A stretch of DNA of 64,000 nt from Anas platyrhynchos (Eukaryota > Chordata > Aves > Anseriformes > Anatidae): positions 6,299,001-6,363,000 of the forward strand of contig NC_092611.1 of the NCBI RefSeq assembly GCF_047663525.1, in the 5' to 3' direction. A model generated the notes under the pieces. That model ran no database searches and was not told where the DNA came from. It was given only the letters and a program-made list of their open reading frames with translations. Position numbers and translations under genes: made by a program. Below, piece after piece: positions 21,381 through 32,785 of the stretch. Each line of letters opens with the position of its first letter. Positions within the stretch are counted from its first letter, which is position 1.

Positions 21381-24250
21381 CTCGTTTTTGGGATGTGTTT
21401 CCCTGGGGGGGGCTCTGGGGAAGCCTGTCCCTGACCCCACAGGCTCAGGAGCGAGGCCCGGCTGGGTTCTGGCTGCGTGGGGACGGCACCCGGGGACACC
21501 GAGGCACCCCCAGCGTGTCCTTGGGATGCTGGGGATGCCCCCCGCACCCCCAAAATAGGGGATGCAGAAGCTCTGCGGCCGTGCTGCCGGGCGAGGACGG
21601 GCTGTGAAGGACACAGCTCTCCCCCGGGAGCCGTCCCGCACGCACTTGGCTCGCTCACAACCCGAGCCACCAGCAATTACCGGAGGGAAATGCATCCACG
21701 GGGCGGCCGCAGCGTCCGGACACTGCCCTGGCACGGGGCCTGGCTGCACAGGGCCATAAGGGGCACAAAATTGGGGTTTTTTTTTGGGAACCTCGCAGCC
21801 GGAGGGAGAGATGGTTTCAGCCCATTGGGGCTGGAGGAGCTGCATCGGGGCTGGAGGAGCATTCACGGGCACAGAGGGGGGGGAGGCTGACAGCTTGCTG
21901 GCAAGGAAGCCCCCCAGGCTTCGGGAAAATCCCTGAGACCCCTTTGTGTGCCCAGCTGCAGCCCCCCGGCCCTAATGAGCTGCAGCCAGGGCTCGGGGAC
22001 AGCGGGGAGCTGGCAGGGATAAAGGCTCCGGGCCGGTGGGGAGGGAGCAGGTGACGATCAGCAGCAGGACCACGGGGGGGCTTTGGGCTGCTCCCCGGCA
22101 CCAGCTTGGCTCCCTCGTTATCGGGGGAGCGGAGCTGGATCCCAGCCAGCTGCATCGGGGATGTGGCTGGGGGTGGAGGCCTCCTGCAGCCCCTTTAGGG
22201 TGGGCCACCTGAGGCTGGGGGTATCGGCCCTCCCCGAGCTGTTTTCTCACCAGGACACGGGGTTCTCCCGCTGGGATTGATGGAGAGGCCGGGCTCTGCT
22301 CTTCTGGGGTCCGTGCTCGTGGTCCTGTGCCCTTGTTTTGGGATCTTGCGCTCCTCACCCCCTTCGACCTGCTGGCACCCGCACATCGGGGTGGCTCCGG
22401 GTCCCAAAAGCACCAGAGCCTGGATTCGTGACAAATGCGGGCAGCCCTGGCTGGACAGCCCCCGGCTGCCCCATCCCAACACGGCTGCAGCCCCTTGGAG
22501 GGGCCCCGAGCCCCCAAACCCCCCCTGTTTGCCCCCACCCTGCTGTTTGGGGGCTCCTGCTGCCCCCACAGGTGCCCATTTCCCAGCACAGCCGCAGGAC
22601 CCCGGTGCATGCAGCCCCATACCTGCGTGCTGCAGGGCCCCCCCAGCCCTGCTTTGTCCCTACGGCCCCAAATCCCCCCCAAACACCCCACTGGCCCACC
22701 CCATTGAGGTTTAGCCCCCCCATTTTCCCAGCTCAGAGCCCTCCTTACCCGCTCCCTTACCCTTCGCCGTCGGGGGCATTTCCCCTCCCCGGGGAGGATT
22801 CGGGATGGGGTCTCTGCGGGGTCTCGGGGGCGATCCTTTTGGCTTCTTCCTCGCACAGCCCTATCAGGCTGAGATTTGGGGGGGCTCCTGCTGGCTCCCA
22901 GCCCCCCCCCATTGCTGCAGGAGGAGCTGCTCAGCACCTGCTGGGGACCCTGCCCTTGGCGCGCCACCGAGCTGCTCCGGGAAGAGCCGCCAGCCCTTTG
23001 TTGTATTTATTTATTTATTTTTTTCCCCCTATTTATTTTTAAATAAACATTTCTGCACAAACCGATGCCTCTGCCAGCTGCCCTGCAGGCTCTGCCTGCT
23101 CTGCCCGGTGCTTTTATAGGGTTTGCCCTGGCCAAAGAGGTGGTGCCCCCCCCCTCCCCAAGCCAGGGCTCAGCTGGGAGCAGGGCTCTGCCCCCTCCTT
23201 GCTCGGGGTGCTCGTTAGGAGCTGCCAGAAATTAGGGCCTGCTGTGGCTCCCCTCCCCTAATCCCAATCCTTTCCTAATCCCCCTCCCCAGGCTGCAGCA
23301 GCCACCCTCGTGTTCCTCAGGGGGGGGTCTCCGAGGGTCCCCCCCCGACCCCACAAAGCTCCCAGCGGGTCCAGAGCCTCTCCAGAAGCTGCGGGGCTCA
23401 GCGTGGTGCTGGGCGCTCTCCCCACGATGTGATGGGGCCCAGAGGATGCTCCCAGCCCCCCACCCCACAACCTCCCCTGGCCTGGTCCCAAGGAAAGTCC
23501 TCTCCCTCCCAGTTCCGCCCGGCGAGCTGCCCTGTTTATCCCCGAGCGGCTCCGCTGACAAAAAAAGGCCGATTTCAACCCAAACACACGCTTCCGCAGC
23601 AACCCAATCCTGCTCCGGGGCTGGACGGGGAGCTGTAGGGCCTTCAGCCCCGGCCCCAGAGCCCCTATGGGGTGGGGACACCCCGAGGGTGCGACCCCCA
23701 GGTGGGACGCGGAGCGAGGTGCCCCCGACCCCAAATCCCATCTCTGTAGGACCGTGGGTTTGCTCGTCCCGCTGGCTGAAGGAGTCGCCCCCCCTATCCA
23801 GAATCCCCCTCCCTGGCTCGCCCCAAATCCCCGCGGGACCAATTTGGGGCCGGAATGAGGAAGCCCTTCGCTCCCCCGGCTAAAAATAGGGTCCCCTCCC
23901 GGCGCCGGGTCACCGCGCTCCCACTACATCCCAACCTATGGGGGGTCCACAACGAGCCCCCCGAGGCACCGGGGGCAGGGTGGGCTTCTCCCCCGACCTA
24001 CGGGCAGCCAGGACCGGGGGGGGGCTGCTTGGGAAATGCCCCCCCGCTCCTCCCCGGCCCCTCCCCAAAACCAGGGCAAGGGCGCACGGAGGGAGCGCAG
24101 GGCGCAAAGCGGCGCCGATGCCTCCACCTAGCGGCTCCCCGCCGGCTCTGCGTCCCCCCTACCCCCCCTGGCAGGGGCTGCAGCCCCCCGGGGGGGGGTC
24201 CCGAGCCCCCCACAACCAGCCCCAGAGGCAGGGACGCAGCAGGCACAGGT
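21381..24250. other. RNF26-C1QTNF5 convergent intergenic region
   Basis: I see no supportable gene in this GC-rich stretch. An AT-rich block at 22,998-23,050 includes AATAAA. The remainder is C-run-rich sequence with chance open frames on both strands. Confidence 0.6.
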
Positions 24251-24265
24251 AGGGGTGAGGACCCT

Positions 24266-24271
24266 TTTATT
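24266..24271 (-). terminator. Distal poly(A) signal of C1QTNF5
   Basis: TTTATT on the plus strand is AATAAA on the gene strand, 525 bp beyond the C1QTNF5 stop. A nearer candidate is at 24554-24559. Confidence 0.45.
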
Positions 24272-24300
24272 GCGGTGGCTGGAGAAGGGCAGAGGAGAGG

Positions 24301-24437
24301 GGTCACGGGCGGGGGTTTGGGGTCACGGGCCGGGGTTTGGGGTCACGGGCAGAGGTCTGGGGTCATGGGCAGGGGTCTGGGGTCATGGGCAGGGGTCTGG
24401 GGTCACGGGCGGGGGTCTGGGGTCACGGGCAGGGGGC
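24301..24437 (+). repeat. Exact-register 20-bp minisatellite
   Basis: Copies of GGTCACGGGCAGGGGTCTGG-like units begin every 20 bp at 24301, 24321, 24341, 24361, 24381, 24401 and 24421. Only a few substitutions separate them. The array lies between the two candidate C1QTNF5 poly(A) signals. Confidence 0.95.
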
Positions 24438-24553
24438 CCCTCGCCGTGCCAGCGGCCAGGCAGCCCAGGCTCGCCCCGCACGCAGGGAGCTGAGCCCAAC
24501 CCCGGGGGTGCTGCGTGCCAGGGGGGGCGATGGCAAGAAGCTCAGGGCACGCT

Positions 24554-24559
24554 TTTATT
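24554..24559 (-). terminator. Proximal poly(A) signal of C1QTNF5
   Basis: AATAAA on the minus strand (TTTATT on plus), 237 bp after the C1QTNF5 stop codon. This is the more economical transcript end. Confidence 0.55.
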
Positions 24560-24795
24560 TGATTTTTCCAGCTCGTTCCTCCTGCCCTGGAGCTGGGGAG
24601 GGAGATAAAAACGCTGAAATCCTACGCAGTGCAACCAGGGGCCGCATCCTGCCCCCTTCCAGGCACCACAGCGGAGCAGGGGGAGGACGCCGAGCCCCCC
24701 ATCTCCCCTCCAACCACCCCCTGCCACCTCCCCGCGCCGTGCCCGAGCAGGGGAAGGGGCGCGCACCCCCCGTGTCCCCGTCCCCGTCCCCGGGC

Positions 24796-25899
24796 TCAGG
24801 CGAAGACGGCGGAGCTGTGCCAGTAGGAGTAGACGAGGAAGCCGGTGAAGGTGCTGTCCGTCTTGACGCTGGCGTAGAAACCGCTGTAGTCCCCGACCCC
24901 CACCTGCACCCACACCTCGTCCTCGGGCTCCAGGCGGACCAGGGCGCCCCCGGAGAGCGAGGTGGGCTTGGGCCAGTTCCCGTAGTACTGGAAGAAGGAG
25001 GCGACCGACTGCCCGTTCTTCATCAGGTCGAACTGCAGGCTGGCACGGTAAACGGTGGCGTGGACGGCGAAATAATAAAGGCCGGGAACCTCGCAGGTGA
25101 ACTTGCCCGTGGCCGGGTCGTAGTGGCCCTGCTCGTTGGCCAGCACCACGTCGAAGAGGATGGGTTGATCGGCTGGCGGGGGGCTGCGAGCCTCCGAGCG
25201 TTTGGCGCTGAAGGCTGAGCGGGGGGGCACGGCGCACTCGCCCTGCGCCCCCTTCTCGCCGTGCACGCCGTCCACGCCGGGGCTGCCCGGCTCCCCGCGG
25301 GGCCCCGGAGCTCCTGGGGGGAAGGGATGGGGATGGTGTCGTCTCGGGTGTTGTGACAGATCCCCTAAATCCCCCCCCACCAAGTGCTTTGGGGTTGGGT
25401 GGTTATGGGGTGGTGGGTGCGTGGTGTGGGGTCACTGGGAAGACCCGCTGAGGGTGGGAGAAACCCCCCACAAGGAGCCAGGGGATGGACGAGGCACCCA
25501 CATTTGGGGTTCCCAAAGCAGGAGGAGGAAGGGAGGGATGGGGATGGGGGGAACGGGGCAGTGCCAGCGGTGGGGAGCAGGACCGGAGTGGGGGTGGCAG
25601 GAAAAGGGCTCTTTTTGGGGGATTTTCTCCCTGTTTGGCAATGCAGAGCGGGCTCCCCTTTATGGGATTTCTCCTTCCTTACCAGGTGGGCCCATCTCGC
25701 CCTTCTCCCCCGGCAGCCCCACGGCCCCGTCCCGGCCGTCTCGGCCGTCTCTGCCCGGCAGCCCCTGGCCCCCGTGCAGCCCCGGGGTGCCCGGGATGCC
25801 CGGCTGCCCCGAGCACAGCCTGGGGATCTTGTTGTCTTCCAGCTGCACCGAGCTGCCCACGAGGAGGAGGAGGAGGAGGAAGAGGAGGAGCAGCTTCAT
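24796..25899 (-). CDS. C1QTNF5: C1QTNF5 (CTRP5), secreted collagen/C1q-domain protein, two coding exons
   Basis: C1QTNF5 is a short-chain collagen that forms trimers and higher multimers. In mammals it is made by retinal pigment epithelium and ciliary body, and human mutation causes late-onset retinal degeneration. Coding exons are 25683-25899 and 24796-25313, totalling 735 nt for 244 aa (human 243). Residues 1-17 form a Leu-rich signal peptide, followed by the conserved [11 protein letters not shown]. About 22 Gly-X-Y triplets span residues 31-96, including GRDGRDGRD and GEKGEMGPP. The C1q head domain fills the rest. It contains [19 protein letters not shown] and [20 protein letters not shown] and ends [15 protein letters not shown]. 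The acceptor at 25919-25920 places 19 bases of 5'UTR in the first coding exon, so an upstream noncoding exon is required. MFRP lies directly upstream on the same strand. Confidence 0.96.
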
Positions 25900-26656
25900 C
25901 TCGTCTGCCGTGGGGGGGCTGCAGGGGGGCAGAGAAACATAACAGCTCCGCAGACCCCTGCACGCAGGGCTCGAAACGGGCAGGCAACCACCACCCTGCA
26001 GCTGCCCCCCCTTCTTTTTTTTTTTCCCCTTTTTTTTGCCTTTTTGGCAAGTGCTCGGGGCCGGCTGCACCTGCCGCAGCATCTCCGTTGCCCACCCCCG
26101 AGCCAAAAATCTTTGGGGGGGCGCCGCGGGCAGCGGGTGGCACGGGGAGGGGACCCTGAGGGGACACCCGCAGGAGGTGCCGGCTGCGTGTAGGGGCTCG
26201 GAGCGGCCGTGGCAGCTCTGAGCCTGGTTTTGGGGTGCTGCAGGAGGAAGATGAGGGTTCAGGTCATGCGTGGTGGGGCGGCAGCTCGGGGAACTCCAAG
26301 AGTTTGGGGAACTCGAGGAGCTCGGGGCTGCGGCACGGCCCTGCCCTTGGCAGCATCCCCACAGCCGGCGGCTCCGCTCGGCTCCCGGCTGGCTCCCCGC
26401 GGCACAGCCAGCTGGGGCTGCAGCATCCCGAGTTTTATGGGGCCGTTTCGGGACCACCCTACAGCCAGGACCACCCTGAGGGCCGGGACCACCCCGCTGC
26501 CCCCAGCCCTCTTGGCTACCGGCGCAGCGTTGGCCCCTCTCTCCCCGTGGCCTTGCTTCTCGTCCCCTTGGTGAACGGGGAGGAAAAAGGAGGAGGAAAG
26601 GGGCTTCTCCTCCACCCCGCTGCCGCAGCCGGGACCCCCATAGGGTCCCCACTCAC

Positions 26657-26830
26657 CGCTCCTGCGCTGCGGCGGGGCCGGGCTGCGGGCTCTTCCCCAG
26701 CTCCTCGCTCTGACGAAGGCCCTCGGAGAGGCAGCCTCTCCCCCCCTCTCTCCTCCCCACGTCTCTCCTCCCAAACTCCAAAGGAAATCGCCACGGGCCC
26801 CGGGAGCCAAAAGCTACAAGACAAGGGGAA
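26657..26830 (-). other. C1QTNF5: Candidate noncoding first exon of C1QTNF5
   Basis: A strong donor (GCG followed by GTGAGTGGGG) ends at plus 26657 within a CpG-rich patch about 740 bp upstream of the C1QTNF5 coding exon, whose acceptor is at 25919-25920. The right-hand boundary is a guess. If correct, C1QTNF5 has its own promoter here rather than riding only on MFRP transcripts. Confidence 0.4.
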
Positions 26831-27581
26831 AAAAAAAAAAAAGGAGAAAAAAAAAAAAAAAGAAAAATAATCCCCACGGTGTGGGAAGCGCGGTTGGGCA
26901 GGGGGAAGGGAGAGGAGGAGCGGGGCGAAAACCACCCTGCTGGGGGCAGATGGAGGGGGGAAAAGGGGAGAAAATGGCCCAAGGAAGAGCGGGATGGGAG
27001 AAAGGGCAGGAGAGGGGAGCCCAGCGGAGGCAGGCAGCTTGGAAGAGGGACGTGGAGCCCTCGTGGAGCCCTCGGTGCCCCAGCTGTGAGCAGGGATGAG
27101 GCACGGAGAGGGCTCAGGGCGCACACAAGTTGGCACCGCCACCCTGGGGGCACCCATGGGTGCTGGAGGAGCTGCCTGGGGGGCTGTGGCAGCAGGCAGG
27201 GATCCCCAGGGTGTGCACCTGGGTGCTTTTTGGGGAGCCCCCAGGCTGCCTTTAACCCCCTCCAGCACCGGGAGCACCCAGGGGACACTGCTGGGGGGGT
27301 GGCACCCGTGGGTGTGGGTGCCCAGGGCTGGGTGCTGGCACGGGGCCACCTGGCTCCTCGCCCCCCTCACCCCAGGTGTGATGGGGTTGGAGTTTTTGGC
27401 TAGCTGGTGGCTGGATTATGGCCACGGGGCGTTGCCAGCCCTGTGGCCAGCGGGGTGGCCTGTGGCCAGCACAGCCAGCACGGCCACAGCCCTGGCTGGA
27501 GCAGGAGTTCCCTGCTGTGGGGTTGCTGGCACCAGACCCCCTCCCCGAGCCCTCCACCAGGATCCTCAGCAGCTCACGCTG

Positions 27582-27587
27582 TTTATT
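27582..27587 (-). terminator. Poly(A) signal of MFRP
   Basis: AATAAA on the minus strand, 344 bp beyond the MFRP stop. It lies upstream of the candidate C1QTNF5 first exon, so MFRP could terminate on its own. Confidence 0.5.
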
Positions 27588-27930
27588 CTGCCGGCTCCGG
27601 GGTCTTGGGGACACGGGGACCCTCAATTTGGGGGGCATTAACCCTTCCCCTGCCGGGCAGCAGCTGTCGGAGAGGCTGGGCAGAGCCTGGAGATGCTGAG
27701 ACCCCCATGGGGGCAGCTCCAACCCCTGGGCACGGACCCCCACCATAAATCTTTCCCCGTAGCAAGTCCAGGGAGGGGCAGCCCCTCTCCAGGGACTCAG
27801 TCCTGGGGGAAATCCCATGGCACCGGGGTGCTGAGCCCTAAGAGGATGCCCTGGCTCTGGGGCAGGACACGACAGGAGTTGGAAGAAGGGGAGAGGAAGG
27901 TTTGGGGCAGGAGGGTTCGCGCTGGGGGGC

Positions 27931-30900
27931 TCAGGGCTGGAAGCACTCCACGGGGTCGCTGGAGTCGGGCAGGATGTTGCAGTTGATGGGCCAGAGGATG
28001 CCGAGGAGCCCCAGGGACTGCTGGCAGCGCAGCTCAGCCGCCAGGCAGACGGCACGGCAGGGCTGCAGGACGCCTCCGTCCGGGGTGCATTTGGGCACGA
28101 AGAGGCTGCAGATGAGGAGCCGGAGGTGCTGGTAGCAGGCCAGCTCCATCAGCGTCTGCGGGACGGCGCTGGGTGAGCGTGGCACGGGGTGGGCGAGCTT
28201 GGCACGGGGTGGCCGAGCCGCCCCCAGCCCCCCCGGCTCACCTGGTAGTCCTGCAGCACCTCGGCGGCCCCCTCCTGGTCCGGGATGGCCAGCCAGATGT
28301 TGGGGAAGGAGGTGGCGTTGTAGCCCAGCCCCAGGCACATCTCCACCTCCACGGGCTCGCAGACGGAGCCTGCCGCATGGAGAGGTGCTGCGCTTCTGGC
28401 ACCGGCACCGGCGGGGAGGGGGCACCGCTTTCCGGGGGATCCCCTGGGGGTGGGTTTAGGGGGAAAGGGGTGAAATCCCTCCAGATGGGGCTCACCGAAG
28501 GCCGGGTAGGAGACCCTGGTGCAGTTGAGCTCGTCGGTGCCGTCGGGGCAGTCGTGCCAGCCGTCACACACCGACTCCAGCGCCCGGCACTCGCCGTTGC
28601 CGCAGGAGAACTCGGCAGGGCTGCAGGTCTCTGCGGGGCGGGGGGGACGGGGGGGGACAAAGGGACAGTTTTGCTCAGCCTCGGCCTTGAACCCCGCCGG
28701 GGACGGGCCGCACAGCCCTGCCACCTACTCTCCGTGGCGTTGCGGGCTTGGTAGGTGGCGAAGAAGCCGTCGTCTGCCACTCCTTCATCCGCCACGAACA
28801 GCACGGTCATGACGTGGCGCGAGGAGGTCAGGGCAGGTGGCAGCTGGTGGCCGCAGAACCTGCGGGGCCACGGGGCAAAGGATGGGGTCAGACGGGCAAC
28901 GGGGCCACCCGGGATGCCCCCAAAACCCGTCCTTTAGCAGCACGTCCTTGCCAGCCCTTGGTTTCCCCGGCTGAGCCGTGGGAGCTGGATTTGGGGAGGG
29001 GAGGGGGGGGGTACCTGCCCATCAGGCTGGCGGCCCCGGTGCCGGCGCTGTCGTGCACCTCCACGAAGTCGAAGCTGCAGTCCTCGTGCGGCTCCAGGCT
29101 GAAGTTGTGGAAGCGCAGATCCACCACGTGGCCCACGGGCACCGAGATCTGCCACAGGCACAGCTACCGGGGCGGGGGGACACCGTCAAGCCGGGCAGGG
29201 GCACCCGCTGACCCCTCAGATGGGAGGAAGCCTTCCTCCCCACCCACCCTCCTCCTCCTCCTCCTCCTCCTCCTCCCCCTCGGCTCACCTGCTGGTGCGG
29301 GTAGGGCTGGGGATGGCTGGGGGTGGAGAAATGCCCCTCCAGGGCTGTCAGCGGGCCCCCGCACTCTGGGGACACACACACCATGGGGCTGTACCCCCGG
29401 CCCCTTTCCTTACGCCCCATTTCTCCCCCCCGTCCCCCCTCCCCGGGCCCACCTTTGTGCTTCAGGCTGCAGTTGGCCTCGTCGCTGCGGTCCTCGCAGT
29501 CGTGGAAGCCGTCGCAGACGAAGCCCAGGCGGATGCAAAGCCCTCGGTCACACAAATGCTCGTCCCAGGCGCAGCTCTCTGCGGGGTACCAGGGCGCAGG
29601 GCTGGTGGCCGTGCTCTGCGCACCCCCTGCCCCAAATCCCCTGCTCCTGGGAAGGTTTTGGGGGTGCTCACTCTCATCGGGGGCCACGGCACGGTAGTGG
29701 GCGCTGAAGCCGGGTGCGCCCACGCTGCCGTCGGAGACGAAGGTGACGCGCAGGAGGTTGGAGTTGGTGTTGAAGGTGGGGGGCACCACGTTGCCGCAGA
29801 ACCTGGGGGGACCATCCCGAAGCGTCTCCTCTCGCCCCCACCCCAAAAGTTGGGGTGCCGAATCCTTCCCGGATCCTACCTGGCGGTGCCCCCCCGAGCT
29901 GGGGCTGGCTCCGCGGCGCCGTCCCCTTGCTCCTCGTAGAGCTCCAGGCGGTCGAAGAGGCAGGATGCCGTGCCCTCCACACTGAACGCCTCCATCCGCA
30001 GCTGGATGGCGAGCCCGGCCGCCACCTCGATGTGCCAGACGCAGAGCGCGTGGGGCGGGTAGGGGCCGGGGTGGTTGGGGGAGCTGAAGGAGCCCTCGGG
30101 ACCCCGCAGGGTGCCACCGCAGGCTGCAGGGGGACAGGGGGCACCCGGTGAGCCGGCACCTCAGGGTGACGCCGTGCCGGGGTGTGTGGGGCTTACCCGG
30201 TGGTGGTGGCGTGCTGGCTGCACGAGGCTGGCTCCAGGTTGGGGTGGAGGTGGTTTTTGGGGCCGGGGGAGGTCTCGGGGTGGGTGCTGCGGGGCTGGTG
30301 GTGGTGCCACGGGCGGGCAGGGCGGCGGCGGGGGAGCTGGGGGGCCGCGGGGACGTCAGCTCTGTGCGCGGGGTGAGGAGTGGCTGCGGTGTGGGGAGGG
30401 GGCTCGGGAAGCCCACCCAGCCCCACGTGTGGGGTCCCTGGACACAGGGACCCCCCTTTTTGGGGAGGTTTGGAGCAGGACGGGTGTCCTCGCCGTGCCC
30501 TGAGCCCCCCCAGGAGCCAGCTCCGTGTCCCCATCCCCACGGACACATCGCGGCCCCCCCAGCCCCGCACTCACGGTGGATGACGATGGCCAGCAGGAGG
30601 GCGATGAGGAAGAGGAGGACGGCGCTCATCAGGGCCACGCAGAGCCAGGTGAACCTACAGTCGGCCCGGTACCTTCCACCCACCCGGCCCCACAGCTGCC
30701 GGCCTGCGGGAGGGCGAGGACAGCGGGCAGAGCACGGTGCCAAAGTGCCCCCACCCCGCCACCCCCTCCCCAGCTGGCTGAGCCCAGCCTCTTGTCCCCT
30801 TTAGGACCCTTTTGCCCCCCCTGAGACCCTTTTGCCCCCCCTGAGACCCTTTTGTGCCCCACGGGACCCCCGGGCAGCCCCACAGCCCGGCGCACAAACC

Positions 30901-31157
30901 CCATGCGGGTACCGAGGCCATCCTGGGGGGCTGTGGGGCTGACCCCATCCTTGTCTGGGGACGTTCCTGGGGGCTCCTCGCCCTTGAAGACGGGGTTGCA
31001 GAACTTGGTCTGGGCGAAAAGACGAGGGACAGAAGGACGGTGGTGTGGGGACGCGCAGAGACCGTGGGGGACCCGTGGGGCAGCTCCCCAAACCCGGCCC
31101 TACCTTGCTGTGCTCCAGAGCCTCGGGGCAAAGCGTGATCTCGGTGAAATCCTTCAT
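27931..31157 (-). CDS. MFRP: MFRP, membrane frizzled-related protein, 13 coding exons
   Basis: MFRP is a type II membrane protein of RPE and ciliary body. Loss causes nanophthalmos and retinal degeneration in human and mouse. Coding exons, transcript order: 31104-31157, 30913-31009, 30575-30703, 30197-30361, 29880-30123, 29672-29802, 29453-29578, 29289-29365, 29015-29163, 28729-28859, 28496-28630, 28242-28369 and 27931-28155. They total 1,791 nt for 596 aa (human 579), with all phases consistent. It begins [18 protein letters not shown] like human. The transmembrane helix ([20 protein letters not shown]) is near residues 71-90, followed by a Thr/Pro-rich stalk to about 148. Then come CUB1 (about 150-270), LDLa1 ([16 protein letters not shown]), CUB2 (about 317-432), LDLa2 ([16 protein letters not shown]) and the frizzled-type Cys-rich domain (about 483-590). 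Exon borders follow domain borders. Exon 2 starts [15 protein letters not shown], matching human FCNPAF. Confidence 0.95.
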
Positions 31158-31870
31158 GGCACCAGGCGCTTCCCAGCACGGTTAAAATCCTCCCCGCTGT
31201 GCCACGGCCACCCCAGGTGCCCCCCGCACCTCCCCGCCCGTCCCCATGGCAGCCGGCACGAGCTGCGCCCCGCGGAGACCCCAAAACTTGTGGAGACCCC
31301 AAAAGTTTGCGCGGAGAGCCCTGGGCGGCCCCAGCCCCGTTCCCTCCGCCGGCCCCTTCCCCCTGCCCCGTTAATCCAGCTCAGCTGAGGATGCCGAGGT
31401 CAGGCCCTGGCACGGAGATCCCAGCACCTTAAAGGGGAACGTGTGCTCCCTCCAGAGCTGCGAGCCCACCCCACAGCTCGGGGAGCCTCTTTTGGGGTTC
31501 CCAAAGTGGCCGCTCGGTTTTCCCAGTGCCTCCACGTGTCCCCAAAGGGGCTGCGATGGGGATCCCGGGCTGAGCACGTCCCTCCCGACCCCACATCTCC
31601 CCGTGCTGGGTGTCCAAACCCCGCTGCCTGCGTCCCCACTGCCCCTTAATGCCCAGCTGCCAGCCCCGTGCTTGAGCCAGGCAGAAAGAGGGCTTTGTTT
31701 AGGGTATTTTGGGGCAGAGCGCGGCTGCTGGAGGACCAGAGGAGGAAAAAAAGCTCCCTTGGATGCAGGAGAGGGCCCTGCCGTGGCCACCACCTCCCCT
31801 TTTGTCCCCATGGGGTGGCTGCCTCAGTTTCCCTGCTGACCCCACAGCCCCCGTCCCTCTCCAGCCAGGC
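31158..31870 (-). promoter_or_regulatory. MFRP upstream region, gap between USP2 and MFRP
   Basis: About 0.7 kb separates the USP2 poly(A) site from the MFRP start codon. It contains one TAATCC (OTX/CRX core) at 31372-31377 and one CACGTG at 31533-31538. No TATA box or coding exon is evident. Function is inferred only from position. Confidence 0.4.
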
Positions 31871-31892
31871 ACACGCCGCTTCCAGCTTCCGA

Positions 31893-31898
31893 TTTATT
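31893..31898 (-). terminator. Distal poly(A) signal of USP2
   Basis: AATAAA on the minus strand, about 0.9 kb past the USP2 stop. A second candidate (32486-32491) is nearer, about 0.3 kb past the stop. Confidence 0.5.
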
Positions 31899-32707
31899 CC
31901 TGCACGAAGTCTCCCTGGTACGAGACACATCCTGCCCATCTTGCTTACACAGTAAACGAGCCACCTGCCGAGCAGCAGCGCTGCCCCAGCCCGGGGACCT
32001 CGGGCAGGGCGGGATGGGGAGGAGAATAAATTAGAGAAAAAGGCTAAAAAAGGCCACTGGCGATCGCTAGCCGGAGGACGGAGCAGCGGGGCCAGAGGGG
32101 GGGACACGCACGAGCATCCCCAGGGGGCTTCCTGGTTTCGGGGGGAGCTCCTCGGTTGCAGACAGTCCCAGGGAGCCGCTGTCCCCTACCCTTTATGGGG
32201 ACGGGCACCCCCGTGCCACCCCCCGGATGGTTTAAGGCACCGGCGTATGAGGAGGCAGGTGAACACCCACCTGCAGCACCCCCGGCTGTGAAAAGAAGTC
32301 CGGAGAAATTCCTCCCTCAGGTCCATCGGTCGGGATTTGGGCTTGGGAAGGTGTCCGGAGGGCTGCAAGTCCTTGGCCAGGAGTTTTGGGGCAGCTGAGG
32401 GATCCTCGGGGATGGCACCGCGGGTCCCCCCAGCACCGGGTGCTCCCTGCAGCCCCACGCCCGCCGAGTCCCTCTCTCGGGGTTTTTTATTACACAGCAA
32501 AAAGAAAAAAAATAAAAAACGGAAAAAAAAGAGAAAAAAAACCTACCCCAAGGTAAAAACCAACCATCGGGGGGGCGCTGGAGCTGCCTGGGTCCTGCCC
32601 TCAGCCCCCAGCTGGGGGGGTTTGCTCCCGGCTGCCTCCTGCTGCGGCCCCTCCGTGCCTCCAAGCTGCACCCAAAAGGGGGGTTTGGGGGGCTAAAAGC
32701 CGAAATC

Positions 32708-32778
32708 CTGGGGGGGTGTCCAGCTCCGGGGGGGTGTCCAGCTCCTGGGGGGGTGTCCAGCTCCGTGGGGGGGTGCCC
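32708..32778 (-). repeat. Short tandem repeat just after the USP2 stop
   Basis: Three to four copies of a unit of about 21 bp reading GGAGCTGGACACCCCCCC on the gene strand lie immediately 3' of the USP2 termination codon, in the 3'UTR. Confidence 0.85.
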
Positions 32779-32785
32779 GGGGGGG

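Noticed and set aside
24301-24437. A regular 20-bp repeat that could be mistaken for a CRISPR array
   Set aside because: The units are head-to-tail without unique spacers, and the DNA is vertebrate. It is a minisatellite.
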